Origin: Bradyrhizobium sp. CCBAU 51765
GTDB taxonomy: Bacteria; Pseudomonadota; Alphaproteobacteria; Rhizobiales; Xanthobacteraceae
Reading direction: 5' to 3'
NCBI RefSeq assembly: GCF_015291725.1
Contig: NZ_CP030038.1
Location: 7,119,001 to 7,183,000 of the forward strand
DNA length: 64,000 bases
Under the pieces are notes generated by a model that saw only the letters and a program-made list of their open reading frames with translations, was not told the DNA's origin and did no database searches. The position numbers were made by a program, and so were the translations under genes. Positions 20,307-28,904 of the stretch are shown here, piece by piece (position 1 is the first letter of the stretch; each line of letters begins with the position of its first letter).

Positions 20307-20404
20307 ATGTCAGCGTTCGCTTACATTATCATATGTCGCCATTCGCTGACAATCAAAAATGTCACCTTTCGCCGACATCGTCGGACGTCGCCGATCGACG
20401 ACAT
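20307..20404. promoter_or_regulatory. Four phased 20-bp operators of hipBA
   Basis: Imperfect palindromes lie at 20307-20326, 20333-20352, 20359-20378 and 20385-20404, starting exactly 26 bp apart. The first is ATGTCAGCGTTCGCTTACAT, and the others keep the frame ATGTCRSC..TTCGC.GACAT with some changes; the fourth is the weakest. The constant period (about 2.5 helical turns) supports cooperative binding of a HipB or HipAB complex. Confidence 0.85.
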
Positions 20405-20592
20405 CTATCGGCTCAGACGTCCAACATTCGCCGCGGTCCTGTTCACGGTCATCGGGGTCCTCGGAAAGAGAGGGTATACCTGGGGATGTCTGCGTGGGCT
20501 GGATGAGAACTATCCGCCGCCAAATTGGCTCTGAACGGTCGGCGTTCCGTTTTCAAATCTCACGTCCACAGAAAGATGCCGTTGACCAGCGC

Positions 20593-22254
20593 TCAGTCGC
20601 AGCCCTCGCGTCTCGTCCACAGCATGCCATCGCACCACACGTGGTCAACACGGCTCCACTGGCAGGCAGATGCCGCATTCGGGAAAAAACCGCGTCCATT
20701 GTGATTGGCGCTGGTGTTACATAGTAGCGGAATGCCTGTGAGGCCTTCGTATTCGACGAGAAGTTCGGCGATCTTGTGCCGAGAGGTCCTGCAAATGGTC
20801 TGCAATCGCGCAGATCCGTCCAGATGCACAACAGCGGGGATCTTATCCCGCCATTCTGCTCGTGTTAGGTGCTCGAAAAGCATGTAAGGGTCTGGCGTTC
20901 CGGGACTAAAAATATCCGGCGCCCGATCCTCCAGGCATATTGGCGCTACAGGCCGGAAGTGCTCGCGAAGTTTGATGTCGTTGAGACGGTCCTTCATTTG
21001 CGGCGATGTCGCCGCAGCCAGTATGCTTCTGCTACCGAGAGCCCGAGGTCCAAGCTCCGCGCGGCCGGCAAGAAAAATCACGGGTTTGTTGCTGGCGAGG
21101 ATGGTTGCAAGTTCACGCATGCTGCATGGTGAGCCGCCCCATCCGGGCGGCATGTCGCCTCGTTCCACGGCTGGACCACTATAGACGGACCATTCCAATG
21201 GTACAAAACCTTGGTCCGCCGCCAATGCGGAGCAAGCAGCACCTATTGCCGAGCCACTGTCATTCGGAAAGGGTGGCACCCAGATAGCATCGAACAAGCC
21301 GGCAGCTCGTAGTGCACTATTCCATTTTATGTTGAGACCGCAGCCACCGACTATGCACAGATTGCGCGCGGGAAACCTCGAATGTCTCTGTACAGCACTC
21401 GCCAGTTTGCTAACGAGCAGACGCTCTTGGAAGCAATGAAAGGATGCAAGCACATCTGCGGGGGCTTTGGCCTTTAACCGTAACACGCAGGCATCGAAGA
21501 ACGCATGGACAGGCTCAAGCGCGGCGTCCTCGCTGCAACGACCGACTGGCTCCGTGAACATGCTAAAGTGCTTTTCATAGAGCTCCTGAAACACCTCGAC
21601 GATGCTTTCATCGACCGAACCGAGCGCAATGTAGGCCATCAACTTGCCCGCAACACCGAGGTCCCACTTGATCCGGTTAGCCTGCTTGTATGGTCCGAAG
21701 TGATAGCCTGCGGCAGCATAAGCATGCCCGATCAGCGGAAAGAGGCACTCGACGAACCTGACTGCGTGGCGTTCTACATTGTAGAGCCGTGGAAAGGAGG
21801 CGCCGTCCCAAACCAGACAGAACGCGGGTTGCCCGGCCTTGGCGAAAGGACTGGTACAATAAGCGGAAGCCACATGACCTGTGACATGCGGATAGCTTTT
21901 ATAAGGGAAGGCGCTTCCCTTGAGGATCAGCCCAGCGCCGTCGTGCGCTATGAGGAGGCCGTCGGCATCGCCCTCAACATACGGCGCCCCTTTAAGGGTA
22001 ATGGATGCAGTCCCGCTGAGAACCTGAAATTGTGACTCACTCTCGCCCCACCATCCATCGATGACGAACCGGTCAACGTCCCGCGGATCCAAACCGTGTT
22101 CTGCCAAGGCGACAACAACCGCATCGAGATTGTGGAGTTTTTGATATCGCGGATTATTGTCCCGCTTTTCCTGCTCCACACAAAAGACCAGCCTTCCGTC
22201 CTCGACAAGGGCGACTGCTCCGTCATGAGTCAGTTTGATACCGCAGATTCGCAT
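20593..22254 (-). CDS. nodU: NodU-type carbamoyltransferase
   Basis: NodU-family enzymes transfer a carbamoyl group from carbamoyl phosphate; in rhizobia NodU decorates the nodulation factor. The ATG at 22254 gives MRICGIKLTHDGAVALVEDG, the usual NodU start, and 553 residues, normal for the family. The N-terminal Kae1-like half shows the metal-binding HVTGHVASAYCTSPF and FCLVWDGASFPRLY. The C-terminal half shows GRAELGPRALGSRSI and PICLEDRAP. It is not followed by nodIJ or preceded by nodABC, unlike the standard nod operon. It could be a true NodU that moved, or a paralogue serving the neighbouring NifA-type operon. Confidence 0.8.
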   Translation of the reverse strand: MRICGIKLTHDGAVALVEDGRLVFCVEQEKRDNNPRYQKLHNLDAVVVALAEHGLDPRDVDRFVIDGWWGESESQFQVLSGTASITLKGAPYVEGDADGLLIAHDGAGLILKGSAFPYKSYPHVTGHVASAYCTSPFAKAGQPAFCLVWDGASFPRLYNVERHAVRFVECLFPLIGHAYAAAGYHFGPYKQANRIKWDLGVAGKLMAYIALGSVDESIVEVFQELYEKHFSMFTEPVGRCSEDAALEPVHAFFDACVLRLKAKAPADVLASFHCFQERLLVSKLASAVQRHSRFPARNLCIVGGCGLNIKWNSALRAAGLFDAIWVPPFPNDSGSAIGAACSALAADQGFVPLEWSVYSGPAVERGDMPPGWGGSPCSMRELATILASNKPVIFLAGRAELGPRALGSRSILAAATSPQMKDRLNDIKLREHFRPVAPICLEDRAPDIFSPGTPDPYMLFEHLTRAEWRDKIPAVVHLDGSARLQTICRTSRHKIAELLVEYEGLTGIPLLCNTSANHNGRGFFPNAASACQWSRVDHVWCDGMLWTRREGCD

Positions 22255-22350
22255 ACAGTCTCCGAACCTAATGTCAGATACACTCGATTTGAACGCTCCC
22301 CCCAACTGCCGTCATGTTGCGAGACTCAGATGGGCTCCCATCTTTCACGA

Positions 22351-22366
22351 TGCACGCTCTGGGCCA
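22351..22366 (-). promoter_or_regulatory. Candidate sigma-54 promoter upstream of nodU (weak)
   Basis: On the minus strand the sequence is TGGCCCAGAGCGTGCA, with the GG and GC pairs ten bases apart as sigma-54 requires. It matches about 9 of 12 consensus positions and lies about 97 bp before the ATG. I found no convincing TGT-N10-ACA NifA site upstream, and no clear nod box, so this is tentative. Confidence 0.35.
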
Positions 22367-23376
22367 GTTCCAATCAGAGGAATCGCCGGCAATTGTCTGA
22401 TTAAAGTCGAGATTGGAGGCTGCTTGACCGGTTCGTGACACCGAACGCGTTCGGTTTCGGACCAGGCACTCGGGCCTACAGCAACGATTTCCATGCGCAC
22501 GACCGGCGGCCCCTTATGCCTTCTGCGAGGTCGAGCGAACAAGTTCAGCGAAATTCTCTGCCGGTAGACGAGATCATGGCCGCGCTGCCAGAAATGGCTC
22601 ACCGTGCAACGAACGCGCTTCGTAATTCAGTTAGCGCCTAGGCATTCGCGCTAGCACGACATTATGAATCGTGGCGACTGCGCGTATCATAGGTGCCATG
22701 CGCCGTGTCGGCAACACCGATGCGCTAGTCTGCACCGCTTTGGGATTGACGGCACTTTGAGAAAACAAACAGATGCTCCTTCCTTAAGTGGTGTCTCGTT
22801 CAAGGTCGCGAACAGCCCCTGATCGTTGCACCGTCCTCTGTGTTGGGTGAAGACACAGGGACGAGGATGCCCTCGATGGCTAAGACTCGGCAGTACAGGA
22901 TCCGGGATCATGGCGGCTTGGTATATCCGCCTACCCACCTGTTATTTCAGCCCCGCCGATCTAGCCGCGCTTTGCCGCCAAGCACGTGGATACCTGAGTC
23001 ACCTCGGGCTTCGAAGGATTTTCGGACACAAGTAATTTGGCCGCGCGCGCCGCGACAGAGCCGCCGAAGGTGACATATTGCAGCTTCTGACCAAACTGAA
23101 GGTGCATCGTCATGCGTTGGTCCGCGTAAGCGACACGATTCGTTCTGGCCAAGATTCATGGTCCTGATCAATCACCACTGTTAGTAGTTGATCAGGCCAG
23201 CGTCGAACGCCACTCTCTGGCCTCTCTGAGCTCCTTTTCTTAGGCTGGTTGTCTTTAAAGACCCCGTTTGGTGGCTGGACGCAAAAATGAAAGACATGAG
23301 TGGAAGATCAGAAGCCTTTCGTCGACCTTAAGCCCCCCTTCCTGCTCGCTCCGGTGTGGAGCGTTTCGCACATGGT
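22367..23376. other. About 1 kb with no recognised gene
   Basis: This stretch between the divergent nodU and PurF-like genes holds several short frames on both strands, none with a recognisable domain or good start signals. It may contain old gene remnants. The only functional signals I can support are at its right edge, the NifA-type site and promoter of the PurF-like operon. Confidence 0.5.
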
Positions 23377-23392
23377 TGTAGCATCCTGAACA
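23377..23392. promoter_or_regulatory. NifA-type upstream activator sequence
   Basis: The sequence is TGTAGCATCCTGAACA, a perfect TGT-N10-ACA. It lies about 105 bp upstream of the -24 element at 23498, the usual distance for NifA binding and DNA looping. This places the operon in the nitrogen-fixation regulon if the strain has NifA. Confidence 0.75.
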
Positions 23393-23497
23393 TCGCGTGG
23401 GTGCTTAAACGACGCACAATACCACTCGATGGCTAGAATGGCCTGTCTTCCAACCCTACTCGCTCCGGAAATGCCAGCTAGCATATGCAAAGCGCTG

Positions 23498-23513
23498 GTA
23501 CGACGCTTGCTTA
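23498..23513 (+). promoter_or_regulatory. Sigma-54 (RpoN) promoter
   Basis: TGGTACGACGCTTGCT matches the consensus TGGCACG-N4-TTGCW except for one base, and keeps exact GG-N10-GC spacing. It lies 65 bp before the ATG at 23579. Confidence 0.85.
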
Positions 23514-23578
23514 AGGATGAAGCGACGTGCCATCGAGGCGCCCCCGCCAGAGCGACTCCTTAACAAGTGGGTAACTAT

Positions 23579-25159
23579 ATGTCCGGTGTCGCCGGTGCAT
23601 TTTTCTGCGCTTCAAGCGAACCATCGCCCCGTGTCGTTGATCAGCTGAACAAAATGATTCCGACACTTGCACTCCGTGGACAAGCGGGCGTCATCGTCTC
23701 TGCTTTTATGCAAGAGCGTGGACTCCGGTATGGAAGGGCCTTTCAATCGAACGATGGTTCGGTGCGCATTGACTGCATCGAACAGGACCCGTGCTTTCGG
23801 CCTCATGTTGCAATCGCGCAGATCCGTAGCGGATCCTGTGGAGCTAGGGATGGCGACGACGTGCAGTCAATTCCTAGCCGCCATTTTGCCATTGCTCTGG
23901 ACGGCGCCTTGGTGAACGCTCATGAACTCAGGAGCGAAGTACTCGCTCGAGGCCAACTTACAGATACGAATACAGACGCCGAGCTCTTGCTGAGGTGGAT
24001 TGAACACTCTTGCGAACGAGAATATTGGCGTCACGGCCGGCCCGCAAACTACGAAGCTATCTTTCGCGAGCTTGATAATCGTATCGATGGTGCCCTTAGT
24101 GCGCTTTTGCTAGATAAGGACGGAGATCTTGTTGCATACCGCAGTCGAAGCGGTTTGCGACCATTGGAGACTATGCGAGCAAGTAATGGCTTGTTGCTCT
24201 TTGCTTCTGAAAATTGTGCCTTCGCAGGCTTGGAAGGTGAGATCAGCCAGCTCTTGCCTGGGAGCATACAGCGCGTGGATGCTAAGACCGGCGCCAACGT
24301 TGACCATGCCCTGAACTGCCGAGGACATAAGGCCAAGCTCTGCGCGTACGAAGCTCTCTATTTGGGAAGTCCAAACACCTCGGTCGAGGGCCATTCGCAT
24401 CGCCAAACCCGTTACGACATCGGGCTCTCTTTGGGAAAAATCGTTGCGGAGCGACTTCAAGCAGAGCCACTCTTGATGCCGCCAATCGTGTCCTCAATGC
24501 CAAATACTGGGGGCCCGTACGCCGATGGTCTATTTGACTCTCTCGCCGAACAGGGCGTGCTTGCCGAGCGTAGTGACGTAGTGGCAACGCAATTTCATGA
24601 GCGAACGCTCCTCGGCAGAACCAGCGCCCGGAAATCTCGCGTTGCCCGGAAGTATCGAGTGTCGGAACCCGCCGTAGCTGAACGGACTGTAATAGTTGTC
24701 GACGAAGCCCTCATTCGAGGCGATACCAGCCAAGCCGTTACAACGATCCTCCTTGCCGCTGGAGCCAAAGACGTACATTGGGCGATAGGTTCTCCCCCTA
24801 TAGTTGCGCCAAACTACTACGGCATGGGTATTGATACGCTAGATGAGCTCGCATTCTGGCAGGCATTGAAGCGGCTGCCGTCCGAACTGCGCGCCCAATG
24901 CCTTCGCTTCCACAGGATGGAGCCGCCAGCGCTCAGAATCGTTGAGAGCAACATTGCGACGGCGATCCAAGCGGCATCGATAACTTATCTGCCTTTCCGC
25001 GCCCTTGTATCCGTTTTGGCCAACAGGCTAGAGGGCATCGATCTGTCACCGTTCACGTTCGAGATGCCGACCCCCGCTGGACGGCAGCGCGCGCGTAGGC
25101 ACTTGGAAGCGTTGCTGGCCGCTCTTCCTGTCAATACCCGCCTGAGGTCAGGATCATGA
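23579..25159 (+). CDS. PurF-like phosphoribosyltransferase with Ser in place of the glutaminase Cys
   Basis: The 526-residue protein matches amidophosphoribosyltransferase in length and layout. Its N-terminal class II glutamine amidotransferase-like domain starts MSGVAGAFF, where PurF has MCGIVG; the nucleophilic Cys2 is Ser. Later RHFAIALDGALVNAHELRSE and TDTNTDAELLLRWIEHS keep the family pattern. The C-terminal PRTase domain has an intact PRPP loop, VIVVDEALIRGDTSQ, followed by ASPPI-like IGSPPIVAPNYYGMGIDT. PurF makes phosphoribosylamine from PRPP and glutamine; this version probably lacks glutaminase activity and may use free ammonia or another amine. It is the first gene of an operon with a NifA/sigma-54 promoter, and the next gene overlaps by 4 bases. 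The ATG was preferred to the GTG at 23567 because it gives the family's N-terminus. Confidence 0.85.
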   Translation: MSGVAGAFFCASSEPSPRVVDQLNKMIPTLALRGQAGVIVSAFMQERGLRYGRAFQSNDGSVRIDCIEQDPCFRPHVAIAQIRSGSCGARDGDDVQSIPSRHFAIALDGALVNAHELRSEVLARGQLTDTNTDAELLLRWIEHSCEREYWRHGRPANYEAIFRELDNRIDGALSALLLDKDGDLVAYRSRSGLRPLETMRASNGLLLFASENCAFAGLEGEISQLLPGSIQRVDAKTGANVDHALNCRGHKAKLCAYEALYLGSPNTSVEGHSHRQTRYDIGLSLGKIVAERLQAEPLLMPPIVSSMPNTGGPYADGLFDSLAEQGVLAERSDVVATQFHERTLLGRTSARKSRVARKYRVSEPAVAERTVIVVDEALIRGDTSQAVTTILLAAGAKDVHWAIGSPPIVAPNYYGMGIDTLDELAFWQALKRLPSELRAQCLRFHRMEPPALRIVESNIATAIQAASITYLPFRALVSVLANRLEGIDLSPFTFEMPTPAGRQRARRHLEALLAALPVNTRLRSGS

Positions 25160-25836
25160 AACCCGCTCTCGTATTTGACTGGAACGGAACACTGCTCGAT
25201 GACACCTATGCGCTGCTCGAAACGACCAATGTCATTTTGGACCGCTTTGGTCGTCCGAGCATCGATATAAAGACCTTTCGGGATCGTTGTGATGTTCCCC
25301 TCTCTCGTCTCTACCTTAGCCTTGGAATGTCGCGCGAAGAGATTGAGGCAGTGGAGCGTGACGATGGCGCACTGTTTCACGACTTATACGAGCCTCTTGC
25401 GGACAAGGCCGATCTACGTGACGGGGCGCGCAGAGTGCTCGAGATGGCGCGACGACAATCCGCTCTACTCATCATCCTCAGCAACCACATAGTCGCGCCT
25501 TTACAGTCCCAGCTGAGGAGGCTTGGAGTAGATCACTACGTCACCGATGTGCTCGCTTTTGAAAGCCGCGCCACGCAATACAAATCGATGAGCAAAGGAG
25601 AGCGGCTTCGGCTTTATATGCGACGGCACGACCTGAAGCCCGCATCAACCTTCATCATCGGCGATATGCCCGTAGAGACTGATATTGCACGTAATCTCGG
25701 CCTGACAAGCATATCCATTACCGGAGGATTTGTTTCGACCTCGCGCCTGCAAGCCGCGTGTCCAGATTACACGATCAACAACCATCACGAGCTGCTGCCC
25801 ATCCTGCAAAGCCGTGGCTACTTTTCGGAATGCTAA
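25156..25836 (+). CDS. HAD-superfamily phosphatase-like hydrolase
   Basis: The 226-residue protein starts MKPALVFDWNGTLLDDTYAL, with motif I DWNGT (nucleophile Asp; the usual second Asp is Asn). Motif II lies in LIILSNH, motif III is the Lys in YKSMSKGERLRLY, and motif IV is FIIGDMPVETDIARNLG. The helical cap between motifs I and II fits subfamily I (phosphoglycolate-phosphatase-like). It overlaps the PurF-like gene by 4 bases, so the two are translationally coupled. A role removing a phosphate from a phosphoribosyl intermediate is inference. Confidence 0.85.
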   Translation: MKPALVFDWNGTLLDDTYALLETTNVILDRFGRPSIDIKTFRDRCDVPLSRLYLSLGMSREEIEAVERDDGALFHDLYEPLADKADLRDGARRVLEMARRQSALLIILSNHIVAPLQSQLRRLGVDHYVTDVLAFESRATQYKSMSKGERLRLYMRRHDLKPASTFIIGDMPVETDIARNLGLTSISITGGFVSTSRLQAACPDYTINNHHELLPILQSRGYFSEC

Positions 25837-25839
25837 GTC

Positions 25840-26742
25840 ATGAGCAAGGGACCATCAGCGAGCGCGACTCCCAGACTGATCAAGCAGAGCGTAGGGCTTA
25901 TCGGAGCGGGGCGCATGGGAACGGGTATAGGCATCAGCCTGCTGCGTCAGCAACGCGAGCTCCACATCAAAGTCAACAAAAAGCGGTTCGGTGCCGATCG
26001 CCTGATAAGTGCAGGGGCCCGCGAACATACGTCGATCGCTGAGTTGGCGCAGCATGTAAGTGTGGTGGTGTTGTCCTTACCGTCCAGCCGCGAAGTTGAG
26101 ATGGTGTGCCTTGATGACGATGGACTATTTGTCCACATGTCACGAGGAGGCTTGATAATTGATTGTACAACCTCGTATCCCGCCTCGACTATTGCATTGG
26201 CGAAAACGGCGCAAAGACGAGATCTAAGCTTTATTGATGCTCCCGTAACACGAAGCCCCGAGCAAGCGGAGCTCGGCCTTCTCAATGCGATGGTTGGATC
26301 GGATACAACACTCTTTCCCGTTGCTGAACGCATTCTTGCCGCGTTTTGCGAGACCGTGACGCATGTTGGAGATGTCGGACACGGCCACAAGCTCAAGCTT
26401 GTTTACAACAGCATGACTATGGGCATAGCTGCGGTCGCCGCTGAGGTCTGCCAATTCGCGGATAGTCTTCAGATAGATCTTGTAACACTACGGTCTTTGG
26501 TCAGTCGGGGCTCTACGAACAGTGGAATATTCCAAGCCTTCGCCGCTTTTTTGTTGGGAGAGAAACCGGATGCACTGGCAATCTCGATTGCAAATGCTGC
26601 AAAGGACATCGAGTGTGCTGTGCGCCTAGCGCGCGAGAGTGCCGTTTCCGTGCGGGTCCTGGATGCTGCCGCACAGGAACTCAACCTCTCAGTTGTCGCA
26701 GGCAAAGGTGAACTGACCCTACCACATTTGGCCCTATCGTAA
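25840..26742 (+). CDS. NAD(P)-dependent beta-hydroxyacid dehydrogenase
   Basis: The 300-residue protein belongs to the 3-hydroxyisobutyrate dehydrogenase/6-phosphogluconate family. It has the Rossmann motif GLIGAGRMGTGIG near the N-terminus, the substrate-binding region FIDAPVTRSPEQAELGLLNA (equivalent to DAPVSGG), and the catalytic Lys in GHGHKLKLVYNSM. The all-alpha C-terminal domain follows. It starts 3 bases after the HAD gene's stop and is the last gene of the operon. The substrate is unknown; with a PRTase and a phosphatase before it, oxidation of a sugar-like or hydroxyacid intermediate is possible. Confidence 0.85.
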   Translation: MSKGPSASATPRLIKQSVGLIGAGRMGTGIGISLLRQQRELHIKVNKKRFGADRLISAGAREHTSIAELAQHVSVVVLSLPSSREVEMVCLDDDGLFVHMSRGGLIIDCTTSYPASTIALAKTAQRRDLSFIDAPVTRSPEQAELGLLNAMVGSDTTLFPVAERILAAFCETVTHVGDVGHGHKLKLVYNSMTMGIAAVAAEVCQFADSLQIDLVTLRSLVSRGSTNSGIFQAFAAFLLGEKPDALAISIANAAKDIECAVRLARESAVSVRVLDAAAQELNLSVVAGKGELTLPHLALS

Positions 26743-26779
26743 ACGCTTGGTATGGCTCCAAGCGGGCCATTTTTCCACG

Positions 26780-27190
26780 AGTCCGTGGTGCCCCTCGACT
26801 CCCTCGTCATCGAGAACAATGATTAGGACGAGACGGTCCGCATCTTCAAAGAAGTCAGCGGCGTTTCACATAACGATGGGCGGAGTTCGATCCAAACAGC
26901 CTCAAGGTCAATCGCATTCGCGAGGAAACCGAGTATGGCGGACTGCGTATCACCGCCGACGCATTGTTCCGCCAAGGCCCGTATCGTTATCGATATGGCC
27001 TTTGATGATGCGGTCGAACCGGGTCTACTGGAAATGGACTTGTCGGTTCTCCACGATCTTCCTGCGCCGCATCTGCGCGCTTATCCGCGTGAGATGGTCA
27101 TCCCGATAAATTCCAGGCGATGGTTATGCTGGGCCGCGCCAATATTCGTAGTACTCGCGGGCTATCATTGGCGCGGAGGTTTGAGGGCTT
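26780..27190 (+). pseudogene. AbiEii/AbiGii-type nucleotidyltransferase toxin remnant
   Basis: Fragments in three frames read DETVRIFKEVSGVSHNDG, LKVNRIREETEYGGLRITAD, ARIVIDMAFDDAVEPGLLEM, DLPAPHLRAYPREMVI and KFQAMVMLGRANI. These follow the order of AbiEii toxins (IREE..Y.G.R, then DIGFGD-like, then LPAPxLRAYPxE..VAEK..AMV.LG). At least two frameshifts and the missing N- and C-terminal parts make it dead. It separates the NifA-type operon from the catabolic block. Confidence 0.65.
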
Positions 27191-27287
27191 TGGACGCAGC
27201 TGTTATCCGTCCGCGCCGATTTTCCGGTCAAAGTATCTTACTTCTGCTCCTGCCTGAATGAACAATAAGCTGTCATTCCAGCAAAGA

Positions 27288-27357
27288 AAAAGAACCGCTG
27301 CCGGATTTCTCCGACAGCGGCTCAAGTCTGGGGAGAAGGCAGACGTACCGGTCTGCC
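27288..27357 (-). terminator. Twin-hairpin terminator of the aldehyde dehydrogenase operon
   Basis: On the minus strand a GC hairpin (27338-27357, arms GGCAGAC/GTCTGCC) is followed by a stronger one (27295-27320, arms CCGCTG/CAGCGG) and then a T-rich tail. This fits an intrinsic terminator about 90-150 bp after the aldehyde dehydrogenase stop. A closely similar copy lies at 63211-63271. Confidence 0.65.
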
Positions 27358-27444
27358 AGCGGAGAAGGGGAAAAGCGCTTGAGGCGATCCGGCGGCACTG
27401 TCGAACAATCGTTCTGCTCCGGTTTGGCACCTGGTATTCCGGTT

Positions 27445-28901
27445 CTAGCTCGCCTGGCTCACAAATTTGGTGTCGAGATAGCTCTCGATTGCCTCGAGGC
27501 CACCTTCCGAGCCGAAGCCGGACTCCTTCGTTCCTCCGAAGGGCACTTCGGGAAGTCCAAGCCCATGATGATTGATCGATACCATCCCGCATTGGAGATC
27601 GGCCCCGATCGCGGCCATGGTTGCGGCGGATCGCGTGTAGGCATAGGCGGCGAGCCCGTAAGGCAGTCGATTGGCCTCCGTGACAACGTCGTCATAGGTT
27701 TTAAACCGCGCAATCGGGGCGACAGGGCCGAACGGCTCTTCATTCATGATGCGCGCTCGAGGTGGAACATCGGTCAGGACCGTGGGCGCGAAGAAGCACC
27801 CCGCATTGCCGATACGCTTGCCGCCGACGCGCAACTGGGCGCCGCAATCGAGAGCGTCCGCGACAAAGCTCTCCATTGCGTCGACCCGCCGCGAATTGGC
27901 GAGCGGTCCCATGCGGCTATCTCTCTCAAGGCCATTGCCAACCTTGATCGCGCTGGCCTCGGCAACAAACCTCTTGACGAAATCTTCATAGACACTCTCA
28001 TGCACCAGAAACCGCGTCGGCGAGACGCAGACTTGGCCGGCATTGCGGAACTTGTTCGCCGACAAGATTCTTGCGGCTTTCTCGACGTCGGCATCTGGGA
28101 AAACGATGGCAGGCGCGTGCCCGCCGAGCTCCATGGTGGCGCGCTTCATGTGGGCGCCGGCAAGGGCTGCGAGATGCTTTCCGACTACGGTCGAACCGGT
28201 GAAGGAGACTTTACGGACGATAGGATGGCGTATGAGATGATCTGAAACTTCGGATGGCACGCCGAAGACGAGATTGATCACACCCGCCGGCAAGCCCGCA
28301 TCCGCGAAACTACGCACCAACTCCATGCAGCTCGCTGGCGTCTCTTCAGGTCCCTTGACGATGATGGAGCAGCCCTCGCCGAAATCTTCCGCACGGCCTG
28401 GTTGATCGGAAAATTCCAAGGCGTAAATGCCGCAACAGGCCCGACCGGCTCCTTGGTCACGAGCTGGGCGACATTGCCAAAGCGCGCCGGCACGATCCGC
28501 CCATAAGCGCGCCGCCCTTCTTCGGCGAGCCAGTCGATGATATCGGCAGCGAGGAGCGTTTCGGCACTCGACTCGCTCAGCGGCTTACCCTGTTCGAGGG
28601 TCATGATTGCAGCGATGCCCACTGCGCGCGAGCGTATGAGCTCGGCGGCCTTGCGCATGGTCCTGTACCGGTCGAAGGCTGAAACCTTTCGCCAGATCTC
28701 GAAGCCGTCCGCGGCGGCCGCGAGAGCACGATCAAGATCACCGCGGGACGCATAAGGCGTTTCGCCAATGGGCTGTCCGGTCGCGGGGTTGAGGATCTCT
28801 TCCGAGCGCTCTGCCTCCCCTTCCGTCCATTCCCCGGCAATGAACATCTTGATCTGGGGGTACACAGGTTGTGTCTGCACCGCTTGTTCCGGATTGCTCA
28901 T
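27445..28901 (-). pseudogene. NAD(P)-dependent aldehyde dehydrogenase (SSADH/KGSADH-like), frameshifted
   Basis: The 5' frame starts MSNPEQAVQTQPVYPQIKMF and runs to FTPWNFPINQAVRKIS. The frame then changes near 28376-28385 and continues with EGCSIIVKGPEETPAS to the stop at 27445. The second part keeps the catalytic Glu (MELGGHAP) and Cys (NAGQVCVSPTRF). Comparison with the family suggests a small deletion of about 10 bases (residues ALA missing). The enzyme would oxidise succinate semialdehyde or 2-oxoglutarate semialdehyde. It begins 3 bases after the lyase gene stop. The frameshift should abolish activity unless it is a sequencing error. Confidence 0.85.
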
Positions 28902-28904
28902 GCC

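Noticed and set aside
22315..22330. TGT-N10-AGA near the nodU promoter
   Set aside because: The last half-site is AGA and it lies downstream of the candidate sigma-54 element, so it cannot be a normal activator site.
22961..23152. Short frames in the nodU-PurF gap, for example one reading MARTNRVAYADQRMTMHLQF
   Set aside because: No good start signal and no recognised family; more likely chance frames or remnants.
23355..23372. TGT...ACA sequence just left of the NifA site
   Set aside because: The spacer is 12 bases, not 10, so it does not meet the NifA rule. The adjacent site at 23377-23392 does.
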